NCBI GenBank assembly: GCA_016210285.1
Contig: JACQUN010000211.1
Span: 1-22,272, forward strand
Reading direction: 5' to 3'
Source of the DNA: Chloroflexota bacterium
Lineage (GTDB): Bacteria; Chloroflexota; Dehalococcoidia; UBA1127; JACQUN01
DNA length: 22,272 nucleotides
Positions 7,150-14,419 of this stretch are shown piece by piece (the stretch's first letter is position 1; every line of letters starts with the position of its first letter). The translations under genes were made by a program, and so were the position numbers. Below the pieces are notes generated by a model, which made no database searches, was not told the DNA's origin, and worked only from the letters and a program-made list of their open reading frames with translations.

Positions 7150-7341
7150 CTACGCACTCCTGCCGGTTGACCCGCCAGGGACCCGCTGCTCTGATATGCG
7201 CTTCACGATGACGTCAGGCTTCAGGTCGAAGGCGCGCTTGCAGCTCAGGCTGCAGAAGGAGTAGGGCTTGTTCTTGTAGTCCGACTTGTAGGCGGTCTTG
7301 GTCTCGTCCACGTTCATGCCGCAGACCGGGTCCTTCACCAT
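7150..7341 (-). CDS. Small YHS-domain metal-binding protein
   Basis: 63 residues from an ATG with AGGAGG 6 bases upstream. It is a single YHS domain: VKDPVCGMNV at the N-terminus (Cys7), then YSFCSLSCKRAFDLKPD with Cys30 and Cys34. The CGM plus CxxxC cysteine set is the family's proposed metal site. YHS domains occur as stand-alone soluble proteins and as parts of copper and heavy-metal ATPases, where they are thought to sense or bind metal ions. The tail after residue 50 is basic and rich in Gly and Ser, probably disordered. The gene has its own promoter and is separated from the upstream reductase by a terminator, so it appears to be independently controlled. No metal transporter is adjacent, so its partner is unknown. 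Confidence 0.88.
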   Translation of the reverse strand: MVKDPVCGMNVDETKTAYKSDYKNKPYSFCSLSCKRAFDLKPDVIVKRISEQRVPGGSTGRSA

Positions 7342-7392
7342 GTGCGACCTCCTTTTGAATCTGTGGCTAGGAGTGGCCCGCCTTGGGGCAGC

Positions 7393-7405
7393 GTGTATTA
7401 TACAC
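7393..7405 (-). promoter_or_regulatory. -10 region of the YHS gene promoter inside a perfect 13-base dyad
   Basis: The minus strand reads TATAAT at 7402-7397, a perfect -10 box. It is embedded in GTGTATTATACAC, whose 6-base arms are perfectly inverted around one central base. No strong -35 box is visible (TTCCAC with a 16-base spacer is weak). Predicted transcription start is near 7390, giving a leader of about 50 bases before the YHS start. The dyad could be a repressor operator. Confidence 0.55.
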
Positions 7406-7450
7406 CATATCCCCTGAAGTGGAAGGTGGGCGGGCGTGCGAGAACGCCCG

Positions 7451-7494
7451 ACAAAAAGAGGGCAGCACCAAGCCCCGTTGGGGTCGGTGCTGCC
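7451..7494 (-). terminator. Intrinsic terminator of the NADP reductase gene
   Basis: On the minus strand a perfect 9-bp stem (GGCAGCACC with GGTGCTGCC, 7494-7486 and 7469-7461) encloses an inner CCCC/GGGG pairing and is followed by CTCTTTTTG (7460-7452). It lies 37 bases after the reductase stop codon and before the YHS promoter, so it isolates the two units. Confidence 0.88.
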
Positions 7495-7530
7495 ACAAGC
7501 TCCGCAGGGCGGCGTCCTGGCGGGGGTGTG

Positions 7531-8295
7531 CTACTTCCAGAACCGCTCTTCCTTGACCTTCCAGCCCTTGGGGATGAAGCGCTGCTTCACATCCTCGATC
7601 ATTCCCGGGTGGCCGCAGGCATACACGAGCGTATTGGAGGTCTGGAGGCCAAAGCGTTGCGCCCACTCTTCAGCGATGGTGTTGACCCGCCCGGTGGCGC
7701 CCCTCCAGCCGCGGTTGCGCTCCTCCTGCGGGCGGCTCACCGTGGGCACGTAGGCGATGAACTCGGGGTGCTGCGCGGCAAGCCCCTCCATCTCCTCGGA
7801 GTAAGGGCACTCGTCCTGGTAGCTGGCGCCATAGAGGACGAAGAAGCGGTGACCGCTCTTCTTGTGGTGCAGGTAGCTGCGGATGATGCTGACATAGGGC
7901 GCTACGCCGGTGACCGTGCCAAGCATGAACTGGTTGGGGTGGCGCTCGTCCATGGTGAAGACGCCCTTGGCAGTAGGGCGAATGCTCATGGAGTCGCCGA
8001 CCTTCAGCTTCCACATGCGCGGGGTGAGCTCCCCAGAGGGAACCAACTCCACGAAGATTTCAAGCAGCGGTTCGTGGGGGGCTGAGACGATGGAGTAGGC
8101 TCGCTCGATTCCTTCGAGCCCCAGGGTGCAGTACTGACCTGGTTTGAACGTGAAGGGGATCTCGGGCTGCAGCTTGATAAGCATGATGTCTGGGGTCAGG
8201 TCCTTGCGCCAGATGAGTTTTGCGCGGGGGAGCGCCACAGGGCGGCGAGCTGGGGTGGCCGGCTTGCCTGGTTCTGTTTTCCCTACTGTTACCAT
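7531..8295 (-). CDS. fpr: Ferredoxin/flavodoxin--NADP(+) reductase-type flavoprotein
   Basis: 254 residues, the size of bacterial plant-type ferredoxin-NADP reductases. An N-terminal basic tail (1-24) precedes the FAD beta-barrel, with RAYSIVSAP (65-73) binding the flavin. The NAD(P) domain has GTVTGVAPYVSIIR (126-139), a Cys-containing YACGHPGMIEDV (225-236), and ends EERFWK. An aromatic residue at or next to the C-terminus stacks on the flavin in the Fpr subfamily; here Trp253 is followed by a Lys. The reaction would be electron exchange between NADPH and ferredoxin, flavodoxin or another one-electron carrier in the cytoplasm. ATG at 8295 has AAGGAG 8 bases upstream. The gene is flanked by its own promoter and terminator and is downstream of a NuoEF-type operon, which suggests a link in NAD(P)H/ferredoxin balance. 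Phenol-hydroxylase-type reductases are related but usually carry a 2Fe-2S domain, absent here. Confidence 0.88.
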   Translation of the reverse strand: MVTVGKTEPGKPATPARRPVALPRAKLIWRKDLTPDIMLIKLQPEIPFTFKPGQYCTLGLEGIERAYSIVSAPHEPLLEIFVELVPSGELTPRMWKLKVGDSMSIRPTAKGVFTMDERHPNQFMLGTVTGVAPYVSIIRSYLHHKKSGHRFFVLYGASYQDECPYSEEMEGLAAQHPEFIAYVPTVSRPQEERNRGWRGATGRVNTIAEEWAQRFGLQTSNTLVYACGHPGMIEDVKQRFIPKGWKVKEERFWK

Positions 8296-8329
8296 TCACC
8301 TTACTCCTTGTTTCACCCTGGCTACACAG

Positions 8330-8377
8330 CAGGCCCTGCGGCCTGGTGGTGCCGGGCTCAGCAGCAGCTCAGGCACC
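8330..8377 (-). other. Two hairpins in the reductase leader RNA
   Basis: The roughly 120-base leader between the promoter and the reductase start can form CAGGCC/GGCCTG around a 4-base loop (8330-8345) and GGTGCC/GGCACC enclosing a GC-rich interior (8348-8377). The hairpins lie about 35 bases before the ribosome site. No known riboswitch consensus was recognised. Confidence 0.3.
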
Positions 8378-8424
8378 TGCATCGGGCTTACGCAGAGGGA
8401 GCTCTTGGTGACGCGCTTCACACA

Positions 8425-8454
8425 ATCATAGCGGAAGATGCCCCGCCTTTACAA
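8425..8454 (-). promoter_or_regulatory. Promoter of the NADP reductase gene
   Basis: The minus strand has TTGTAA (8454-8449), an 18-base spacer and TATGAT (8430-8425). The -10 matches the consensus at five of six positions. The same -35 hexamer is used by the promoter at 6981-7009. It lies in a locally AT-richer stretch (about 8420-8560) after the molybdopterin oxidoreductase stop at 8591. No clear terminator separates the two, so some read-through from the upstream operon is possible; the only hairpin there is a 5-bp stem without a T-run. Confidence 0.55.
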
Positions 8455-8590
8455 ATGGCGAATGCCGTTCCGGTGGCCCGATGCCATAATACATACCGTA
8501 ATGCCACATAGAATGCGAATGGAATACGCAGCACGCCCCCGTAATCGGCGATACGATTCGCCTTCCGAAAACCGTGATGGACGGCTGCAT

Positions 8591-11332
8591 CTATGGGGCA
8601 ACACGCTCAAGTCGTGCTGGGGCTATCGTCAGGCCAGGGACCCGGAGCATCGGGTCTGGGGCCTCGCTGGCATTCAGAACAGTGGCAAGCTCCCCGAAGA
8701 GGCTGGTGACTGCCACCACCCCCTTGAGAGGGCTGCTGAGCCGCACCCGCCCCCGTATCCGGGCCTGGGGAGTTACCACGTCCACGGTTGCACCCGCCTC
8801 CAGTCGCAGGGCACGGGCATCCTCAGGGTGCACCTCAACAAGCTGCTCGCGGCGAATAGCATTCAGCCCATCGCCCCGCACCACCGCCATCTCCTGCTCC
8901 GCCTGGGCGAGGACTCGTCCGGGAGCCAACAGCAAGGGGAACTCGGCGCTGGTCACGGGTCCGGCCGAGACGGGAGCAAAGGCGGCAAGCTGCGCTTTCC
9001 CGTGTGGGAACCCATCCTCGTAGAGGGTGGGGGTGCCTGAGTGGTCGAGGGATGGGCATGGCCACTGGATACCGCCCTTCTCCAGGCGGTGGTGCGAGAC
9101 CCCGCCATAGGAGGGCGCCAGTGCGGCAATCTCCTCCATCACCCTGGCTGGCCCATCGTAGCCGAAGCTGGTGGCGCCGAGCATCTGGGCCAGGCGGCAG
9201 AGGACCCACCAATCGGGCTGCGCCTCGCCCTTGGGCTCCGTTGCCTTCCGGAGGAGCTGAACACGTCGCTCCATGCTGGTGTACGTCCCCTCCTTTTCCG
9301 CGAAGGCAGCCGAGGGCAGCACCACGTGCGCCCGCTGGGCCACCGCGCTCGGGAGCGTATCCTGCACCACCAGGAACTCCAGGCGGGAGAGGGCGTCCAG
9401 GGCCTCTTCGTCGAAGGCGGGGCTGTCCCCAAGGATCTGCATCGCCCTTATGCGGCCCCGGCGCACGGCGTCAAAGACGCCGCCCAGGCCCACCCCTTGC
9501 GAGGTGGGGATCGAGGCACCCCACGCCTTCTCCACCCGCTGGCGCGCTGCGGGGTCATCCACAGCGGCGTAGCCGGGCAAGAGCCCAGGAATGCAGCCCA
9601 CGTCCCAGGCCCCCTGTTCGTTGGCCCCGGGGCGCAGCGGGAACAGGCCACCCGAGGCTTTGCCCAGGTTGCCAGTCAGCAACGCCAGGTCTGCCAGGGC
9701 CTGGACCACCGGCACGCGTTGGTCTGGGGAGATGTTGTCGAGGGCGTACAGGATGGCGCCTGGCCGTGTCCCGGCGAAGAGGCGCGCCGCCTCCAGGATC
9801 TCCTCCTGGAGCACTCCGGTCGCCGCCGCCGCGCCGGCCAGGTCAAAGGCGGCCAGGGCCGCTCTCAGGGCATCGAGGCCCTGGCAGTGGGCCGCAAGGA
9901 ACTCCCTGTCCTCAAGGCTGTTGTCCAGGATGGCCCGGAGAACACCCCCCAGGAGGTCGAGCTCGGTGCCTGGGCGTGGTCGCAGCCACAGGTCGGCGTA
10001 GCGGGTCAGCTCAACCTCGCGCGTGTCCACCACGATGAGCTTGAGCCTCCCCTCCTTGTGGGCCTTCTTCAGAGGCACCCCCACCACGTTGTGCTCTTCC
10101 GTCATGTTGCTGTTCACCACCAGGGCGCAGCGTGCGCCCTCCAGGGCCCAGGTGCTGCCCGTGGCTGCCATGAATCCGAGGCTGGCTGCCAGGGGGGTGA
10201 CCAGCTCCGGGCGGTTGTCCGAGGAGGTGTCCACGTTGTTCGTCCCCATGACCACTCGCGCAAACTTCTGCGCCAGGTACGCCTCCTCGTTGGTAGCCCT
10301 GGGGGAGACAAGAAGGGCATATCCATCCCCGCGGTATCGGGCCAGGTTCTGGGCAACCGTATCCAGGGCCTCGTCCCAGGTGGTCTCCACAAGCTGGCCG
10401 TTGCGCCGCACCAGGGGCTTGTGGAGCCGAGCCTTGTGGTTCACAAACTCCATCCCGAACTTTCCCTTGAAGCAGAGCTGCCCGCGGTTGGCGGGGGCCT
10501 GCCAGTCCCCAATGGAGCGGATGACCTGGCCCCTCCGGTCCACCTCCAGCTTCACCTGGCACCCCACCGGGCAGTGCGGACAGGTGGAGGTGACTGTTTT
10601 CACCACCTTGTCCCACTTGTGGTCCCGCTCCACGAGAGCGCCCACGGGACAGACATCAATGCAAGCGCCGCAGAACTCGCACCCTGACTCCAGCAGGGAG
10701 CTGCCGCGAGAGGTGCCCACGAGGGCTGTTCCAGAGCGCTGCACGAAGCAGATGGCGTCATCGGCCCTGACCTCCTCGCAGACCCTGACGCAGCGCCCGC
10801 AGACAATGCAGAGGTTGTAGTCCCGGTCGTAGAAGGGGTCTCGCACCTCGATAGGCAGGTTGCGGTAGTTGTACGACATGGGGATTTCCAGGTTCACGCC
10901 CGTGAAGCGGATGGTGTCCTTCAGCTCGCAGCGCTCATTCTTGGGGCAGATGACGCAGCGGTCGGTGACCCGGACGTGGCGGAGGCAGATGTCCGTAGGC
11001 CCACACAGCTCGATGCGGTGGCAGGTGAGGCAGCCGTGGGGGTGCTCGGTGACGAGCAGTTCCAGGAGGCCCTTGCGCAGGGCCCGCACCAGGGGTGTGT
11101 CGGTCTTCACGGCCATGCCGTTGGCCACGGGGGTGGTGCAGGAGGCCGGAGTGCCCCGCCCGCCTTCAATCTCAACCAGGCACATGCGGCAGGCCCCGAA
11201 GGGTTTCATCCCCGGCCAGTAGCAGAGGTAAGGGATATAGATGCCGGCGTCCATGGCCGCCTGGATGATGGTCTGGCCAGGCCTGGCCTTTATCTGAACA
11301 CCATCAACGGTGAGCGTAATCTCGTCGGGCAT
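8591..11332 (-). CDS. Molybdopterin oxidoreductase large subunit, formate dehydrogenase alpha/NuoG-like, without active-site Cys/Sec
   Basis: 913 residues. A 2Fe-2S ferredoxin domain (Cys37, Cys48, Cys51, Cys65) is followed by a Cys-rich segment (His97, then Cys101, 104, 110, 116, 126, 129, 135). Two 4Fe-4S motifs come next (CIVCGRCVRVC 175-185, CEFCGACIDVC 218-228). The molybdopterin domain has its own 4Fe-4S site (CPHCPVGC 251-258 plus Cys287). The C-terminal dinucleotide-binding domain includes VEVHPEDARALRLEAG. This is the layout of NAD-linked formate dehydrogenase alpha chains. However, the stretch after MGTNNVD (362-368), where those enzymes have RxCH with Cys or Sec, reads TSSDNRPELVTPL with no Cys and no in-frame TGA. 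It should pass electrons through the Fe-S chain to the NuoF partner; the substrate is unlikely to be formate, or the Mo site may be inactive as in NuoG. The start overlaps nuoF by 29 bases, with GGGGGAG 4 bases before the ATG. Confidence 0.88.
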   Translation of the reverse strand: MPDEITLTVDGVQIKARPGQTIIQAAMDAGIYIPYLCYWPGMKPFGACRMCLVEIEGGRGTPASCTTPVANGMAVKTDTPLVRALRKGLLELLVTEHPHGCLTCHRIELCGPTDICLRHVRVTDRCVICPKNERCELKDTIRFTGVNLEIPMSYNYRNLPIEVRDPFYDRDYNLCIVCGRCVRVCEEVRADDAICFVQRSGTALVGTSRGSSLLESGCEFCGACIDVCPVGALVERDHKWDKVVKTVTSTCPHCPVGCQVKLEVDRRGQVIRSIGDWQAPANRGQLCFKGKFGMEFVNHKARLHKPLVRRNGQLVETTWDEALDTVAQNLARYRGDGYALLVSPRATNEEAYLAQKFARVVMGTNNVDTSSDNRPELVTPLAASLGFMAATGSTWALEGARCALVVNSNMTEEHNVVGVPLKKAHKEGRLKLIVVDTREVELTRYADLWLRPRPGTELDLLGGVLRAILDNSLEDREFLAAHCQGLDALRAALAAFDLAGAAAATGVLQEEILEAARLFAGTRPGAILYALDNISPDQRVPVVQALADLALLTGNLGKASGGLFPLRPGANEQGAWDVGCIPGLLPGYAAVDDPAARQRVEKAWGASIPTSQGVGLGGVFDAVRRGRIRAMQILGDSPAFDEEALDALSRLEFLVVQDTLPSAVAQRAHVVLPSAAFAEKEGTYTSMERRVQLLRKATEPKGEAQPDWWVLCRLAQMLGATSFGYDGPARVMEEIAALAPSYGGVSHHRLEKGGIQWPCPSLDHSGTPTLYEDGFPHGKAQLAAFAPVSAGPVTSAEFPLLLAPGRVLAQAEQEMAVVRGDGLNAIRREQLVEVHPEDARALRLEAGATVDVVTPQARIRGRVRLSSPLKGVVAVTSLFGELATVLNASEAPDPMLRVPGLTIAPARLERVAP

Positions 11333-13061
11333 ACCACTCCCCCGATGGCATCGGTCTTGTCCGCGAGGGCTTGTAGTAGGGGCCTTGGCAGCGGCCGGTG
11401 GGGCAGCGCTTCTCCTCCAGATGGGCCCGGAAGTCCGCCTCGAAGTAGCGGAGGGCTGACTGGACCGGGTTGAAGCCCAGTTGCCCGTGGCCGCACAGGG
11501 AGCCCAGGGTCAGCGCCTGCCCGACGCTGCGCATTAGCTCCAGGTCGGTGGGGTTCCCCTGGCCCCCGCAGATGCGCTCCAGGGCCTCCAGCAGGTGGGT
11601 CATCCCCAGTCGGCAGGGGAAGCACTTGCCGCAGGACTCGAACTGGCAGAAGGCGATGAGGTTCCGCGTCAGGTCAACCCCGCACACCCGCTCGTCCCCG
11701 ACGATGATGCCGCCTGAGCCCAGGATAGCCCCAGCGGCCGCCATGGCGTCGAAGTCCAGCACGATGTCCAGTTTGTCTGCGCTGAGGACACCCCCCAGGG
11801 GCCCCCCTGTCTGGAGCACCTTGACCTGGTGCCCCGGCAGTGGGCCCCCCGCCAGGTCGTAGATGGCCTGCTGGAGGGTCATGCCAAAGGGGACTTCATA
11901 CATCCCCGGATAGCGGACCGCCCCCGACATACAGAGGATAGCGGTCCCTTTGCTCTTCTCGGTGCCGATGGTGGCGTACCACTGGCCGCCCCTGGCGATG
12001 ATCTCAGGGACGTAGGCCAGGGTCTTGACGTTGTTGATGTTGCTGGGCTTCCCCCAGAGGCCGACCTGGGCCGGGAAGGGAGGCCGATAGCGGGGCATGG
12101 CCCGTTTCCCCTCGATGGCCTCCATCAGCGCGGTCTCTTCCCCGGAGACGTAGGACTCCCCGACGAGGGAGACCTCGATGTCGTAGCTGAACTGCGTCCC
12201 CAGGATGTTCTTCCCCAGGAGGCCCAGCGTCCGGGCCTGTTGCAGGGCATGGCGGGTGCGCTCGATGGGCCCCCAGTGGCCGTGGCGGATGAAGATGTAC
12301 CCGTAGTCCGACCCCGTGGCATACCCTGCGATGGTCATCCCTTCGATGAGGGTGAAGGGGTCACTCTCCAGGATGCCCTTGTCGTTGAAAGCCCCGGGGT
12401 CCCCTTCCTCGCAGTTGCACAGAATGTACTTGACGGGTCCGGGAGAGCGGGCCAGGAAGCTCCACTTGGTGCCAGTGGGGAAGGCGGCGCCGCCGCGGCC
12501 CCTCAGGCCCGACCTGGTCACCTCTTCCACCACCTGGGCGGGTTTCAGTTCGCTCAGGGCACGGGCCAGCCCCGTGTAGCCACCGTTGGCGACGTACTGG
12601 AAGATATCGGCGGGATCAATGGTGCCGCAGTTGCGGGTGGCGATGCGCACCTGGAGCTTCCAGGGGACGAGGGCACTCAGGGGGGAGATGCCGGGGGCCT
12701 GCCCATCGCCCAGGAAGCCCAGGGCCAGGTCGGGGCTGTTATCGTTCTTGACCAGGCAGGAGTCCACCAGCCCTGGAACCTGGGCGGGGGTCACGTTCTT
12801 GAAGAAGATGCGCGGGGAGCCAGGCCTCTGGATGTCCACCAGAGGCTCCGCAAAGCAAAGCCCCAGACACCCCACCTCCTGGACATTGGCATCAACTCCG
12901 CGCCTGGCCAACTCCCGCTTCAGGGCCTCCAGGACTTCCGCAGCCCCGGCTGCGCGACCGCAGATGGCCGTCCCCACGCGAATCCACGGCCTGGCGCCCT
13001 TCCCCAGGGCGTCCCACCGTGCCGTGGCTTGCTCCCGCAGCGCCTGGAAGGCTGCCAGCAT
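11304..13061 (-). CDS. nuoF: NuoF-type NADH-oxidising flavoprotein subunit with N-terminal thioredoxin-like domain
   Basis: 585 residues. Residues 26-105 form a thioredoxin-like 2Fe-2S-type domain with Cys34 and a GCLGLCFAEP motif (Cys65, Cys69). The NuoF core has the FMN-binding GLRGRGGAAFPTGTKW (185-200), NCEEGDPGAFNDK for NADH, and SGEETALMEAIEGKR. The N3-type 4Fe-4S ligands are ESCGKCFPCRLG (Cys477, 480, 483) and Cys523. It ends RCPTGRCQGPYY plus a short basic tail and lacks the C-terminal bacterial ferredoxin domain found in HydB-type homologues. The role is hydride transfer between NAD(H) and the Fe-S chain of a soluble complex. The ATG at 13061 overlaps the nuoE stop as ATGA, and its end overlaps the next gene, so E, F and the large subunit are probably made in fixed ratio. 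No membrane or quinone-reactive subunits of complex I are nearby. Confidence 0.93.
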   Translation of the reverse strand: MLAAFQALREQATARWDALGKGARPWIRVGTAICGRAAGAAEVLEALKRELARRGVDANVQEVGCLGLCFAEPLVDIQRPGSPRIFFKNVTPAQVPGLVDSCLVKNDNSPDLALGFLGDGQAPGISPLSALVPWKLQVRIATRNCGTIDPADIFQYVANGGYTGLARALSELKPAQVVEEVTRSGLRGRGGAAFPTGTKWSFLARSPGPVKYILCNCEEGDPGAFNDKGILESDPFTLIEGMTIAGYATGSDYGYIFIRHGHWGPIERTRHALQQARTLGLLGKNILGTQFSYDIEVSLVGESYVSGEETALMEAIEGKRAMPRYRPPFPAQVGLWGKPSNINNVKTLAYVPEIIARGGQWYATIGTEKSKGTAILCMSGAVRYPGMYEVPFGMTLQQAIYDLAGGPLPGHQVKVLQTGGPLGGVLSADKLDIVLDFDAMAAAGAILGSGGIIVGDERVCGVDLTRNLIAFCQFESCGKCFPCRLGMTHLLEALERICGGQGNPTDLELMRSVGQALTLGSLCGHGQLGFNPVQSALRYFEADFRAHLEEKRCPTGRCQGPYYKPSRTRPMPSGEWYARRDYAHR

Positions 13062-13555
13062 CAGTGGCCCTCTCCAGAGCGGGCGGCCCGCAGGCGTTCT
13101 ACCAGCGCCCTGACCTGCTGCACCGACGCCCGCCCAACGACCTGGTGGTCCGCCATGATCACCGGGGCTTGCGAGCAGGCGCCCAGGCAGGTGTTGAACT
13201 TGAGGGTGAAGCTCCCGTCAGGGGTGTCCCCCTCCTGGGCCAGGCCGAGGGCCTCCAGCGCCTGCCGCAGGAGCTCCGGCGCACCGCTCAGGTGGCACGT
13301 CGGCCCCCAGCAGACCTCGACGACATGCTGGCCCGGGGGTGTGAAGCGGAAGTTGGTGTAGAAGGACGCCACAGCCCAGACATCGTTGACCATGCTGCCG
13401 GTGAACTCGGCCACCTCCTCAACGGCTTCGGAGGGGATGTAGCCAAGCTCGTCCTCCACCGCCAGCAGGCAGGACAGCACGGTGACTGTCTTCTGCTCCT
13501 GGGAGCTGATCGCTTTGCGGATGCGTCCCCGAAGGGCACCGTTCCTGCTAGCCAC
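13061..13555 (-). CDS. nuoE: NuoE-type 2Fe-2S thioredoxin-like subunit
   Basis: 164 residues, typical NuoE length. The N-terminal helical part has LLAVEDELGYIPSEAVEEVAEF and WAVASFYTNFRFTPPG; the thioredoxin-like part carries VCWGPTCHLSGA (Cys82, Cys87) and FNTCLGACSQAPVIM (Cys123, Cys127), the four ligands of the N1a-type 2Fe-2S cluster. It forms a dimer with NuoF in complex I, NAD-linked hydrogenases and formate dehydrogenases, where it tunes FMN redox chemistry. The start is GTG at 13555, with GAGG 6 bases upstream and a promoter just before. It is the first gene of the three-gene operon. Confidence 0.93.
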   Translation of the reverse strand: MASRNGALRGRIRKAISSQEQKTVTVLSCLLAVEDELGYIPSEAVEEVAEFTGSMVNDVWAVASFYTNFRFTPPGQHVVEVCWGPTCHLSGAPELLRQALEALGLAQEGDTPDGSFTLKFNTCLGACSQAPVIMADHQVVGRASVQQVRALVERLRAARSGEGH

Positions 13556-13591
13556 GGGCCGCCTCGTGAAATCGTGAACGTATTGGCGACT

Positions 13592-13600
13592 ATCTTACCA
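13592..13600 (-). promoter_or_regulatory. Extended -10 promoter of the nuoEF operon
   Basis: The minus strand reads TGGTAAGAT (13600-13592), an extended -10 element, with no good -35 box. Predicted transcription start is about 30 bases before the nuoE GTG. The gap up to the ABC operon stop at 13677 shows no clear terminator hairpin with a T-run. Confidence 0.4.
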
Positions 13601-13676
13601 CAGACATCTGAGGGAAGGAAGGGCTTGTACTCCCCCAGCCTTGACTCTCCTCAACGCAGGTTACCCAGACAGGCTC

Positions 13677-14408
13677 CTAGTGCCTCCTTAGCGCTTTTCC
13701 TGGAGGAGGGTCAGCCGTTTCTCGGATATGCCCGTCCTCAAGCTCGATGACTCGGTCGGCCATTCCGGCCAGCGTGAGGTCATGGGTGGCAACCACCACC
13801 GTCACTCCCCGATTCACCGCGATGTCCCGGAGCAGCGTGGCGATTGCCAGGCCGGTGGCTGAGTCCAGCTCCCCAGTGGGCTCGTCTGCAAAAACCACGT
13901 CAGGGGAGGTGACCACCGCCCGAGCAATGGCCACCCGCTGCTGTTCACCGCCAGATAGCTCGTAGGGCCTGTGGCGGGCCCGTGGCTCAAGCCCCACCTG
14001 CCCCAGAACCTCCTGGACTCGCTGGCGGCGCTGGTGCCCTGGCACGCCGCCGATTCGCAGGGGCAACTCCACGTTCTCATACGCCGAGAGGAGCGGCAAG
14101 AGGCCAAAGGACTGGAATACAAAGCCAAGCCGATGCCTGCGCAGCTCCACCATCTCCTTTTCGGATAGGGTCGTCAGGGCCTGGCCCTCAAAGAGGACGA
14201 CACCGCTGGTGGGCCGGTCCAGCCCACCGAGCAGGTTCAGAAGCGTGGTCTTCCCGGAGCCAGACCTGCCAGTAAAGGCCAGGAACTCACCGCGGTGAAC
14301 CTCCAGGCTCACGTCGCTCACAGCCACCACCTCTCGGCCCCCACCGTGAAAGGCCCGCACCAGGTGGTGGGTAGCGATGAGAGCCCCTCGTGCTTCCGAC
14401 CCGGTCAT
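13677..14408 (-). CDS. ABC transporter ATPase, LolD/MacB type
   Basis: 243 residues. All nucleotide-binding motifs are present: Walker A GRSGSGKT (47-54), Q-loop Gln99 in FVFQSFGLLP, signature LSGGEQQR (151-158), Walker B VVFADEP with catalytic Glu176, the following TGELD, and switch His209. The spacing and the GFVFQ and TGELD blocks are those of the MacB/LolD/FtsE group, which drives FtsX-fold permeases by mechanotransmission rather than ordinary transport through the membrane. ATG at 14408 lies 11 bases after the preceding ATPase stop, with GAGGG 9 bases upstream. It is the last gene of the operon and has no C-terminal extra domain, unlike its partner. It probably pairs with that partner beneath the two permeases. 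Confidence 0.93.
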   Translation of the reverse strand: MTGSEARGALIATHHLVRAFHGGGREVVAVSDVSLEVHRGEFLAFTGRSGSGKTTLLNLLGGLDRPTSGVVLFEGQALTTLSEKEMVELRRHRLGFVFQSFGLLPLLSAYENVELPLRIGGVPGHQRRQRVQEVLGQVGLEPRARHRPYELSGGEQQRVAIARAVVTSPDVVFADEPTGELDSATGLAIATLLRDIAVNRGVTVVVATHDLTLAGMADRVIELEDGHIRETADPPPGKALRRH

Positions 14409-14419
14409 CTGTCACGCCC

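Noticed and set aside
7110..7170. CTGAGA-containing stretch resembling part of a TPP riboswitch
   Set aside because: The second conserved block and the pairing arms are missing, and no gene lies downstream in the right orientation.
8296..8382. 28-codon leader open frame whose stop directly precedes the NADP reductase start
   Set aside because: No ribosome site precedes its ATG, the composition is not that of an attenuator peptide, and its last codons contain the ribosome site of the reductase; chance is the simpler explanation.
8591..11332. Selenocysteine-containing formate dehydrogenase
   Set aside because: There is no in-frame TGA in the gene and no SECIS-like hairpin at the catalytic region; the position is simply not Cys or Sec.
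11829..13361. Long plus-strand open frame opposite nuoF and nuoE
   Set aside because: It is the complement of strongly conserved NuoE/NuoF motifs; the translated product shows no recognisable domain.
8591..13555. Part of respiratory complex I
   Set aside because: The large subunit has a full molybdopterin and dinucleotide-binding domain layout as in Fdh chains, and no membrane or quinone-site subunit is present, so a soluble NAD-linked complex fits better.
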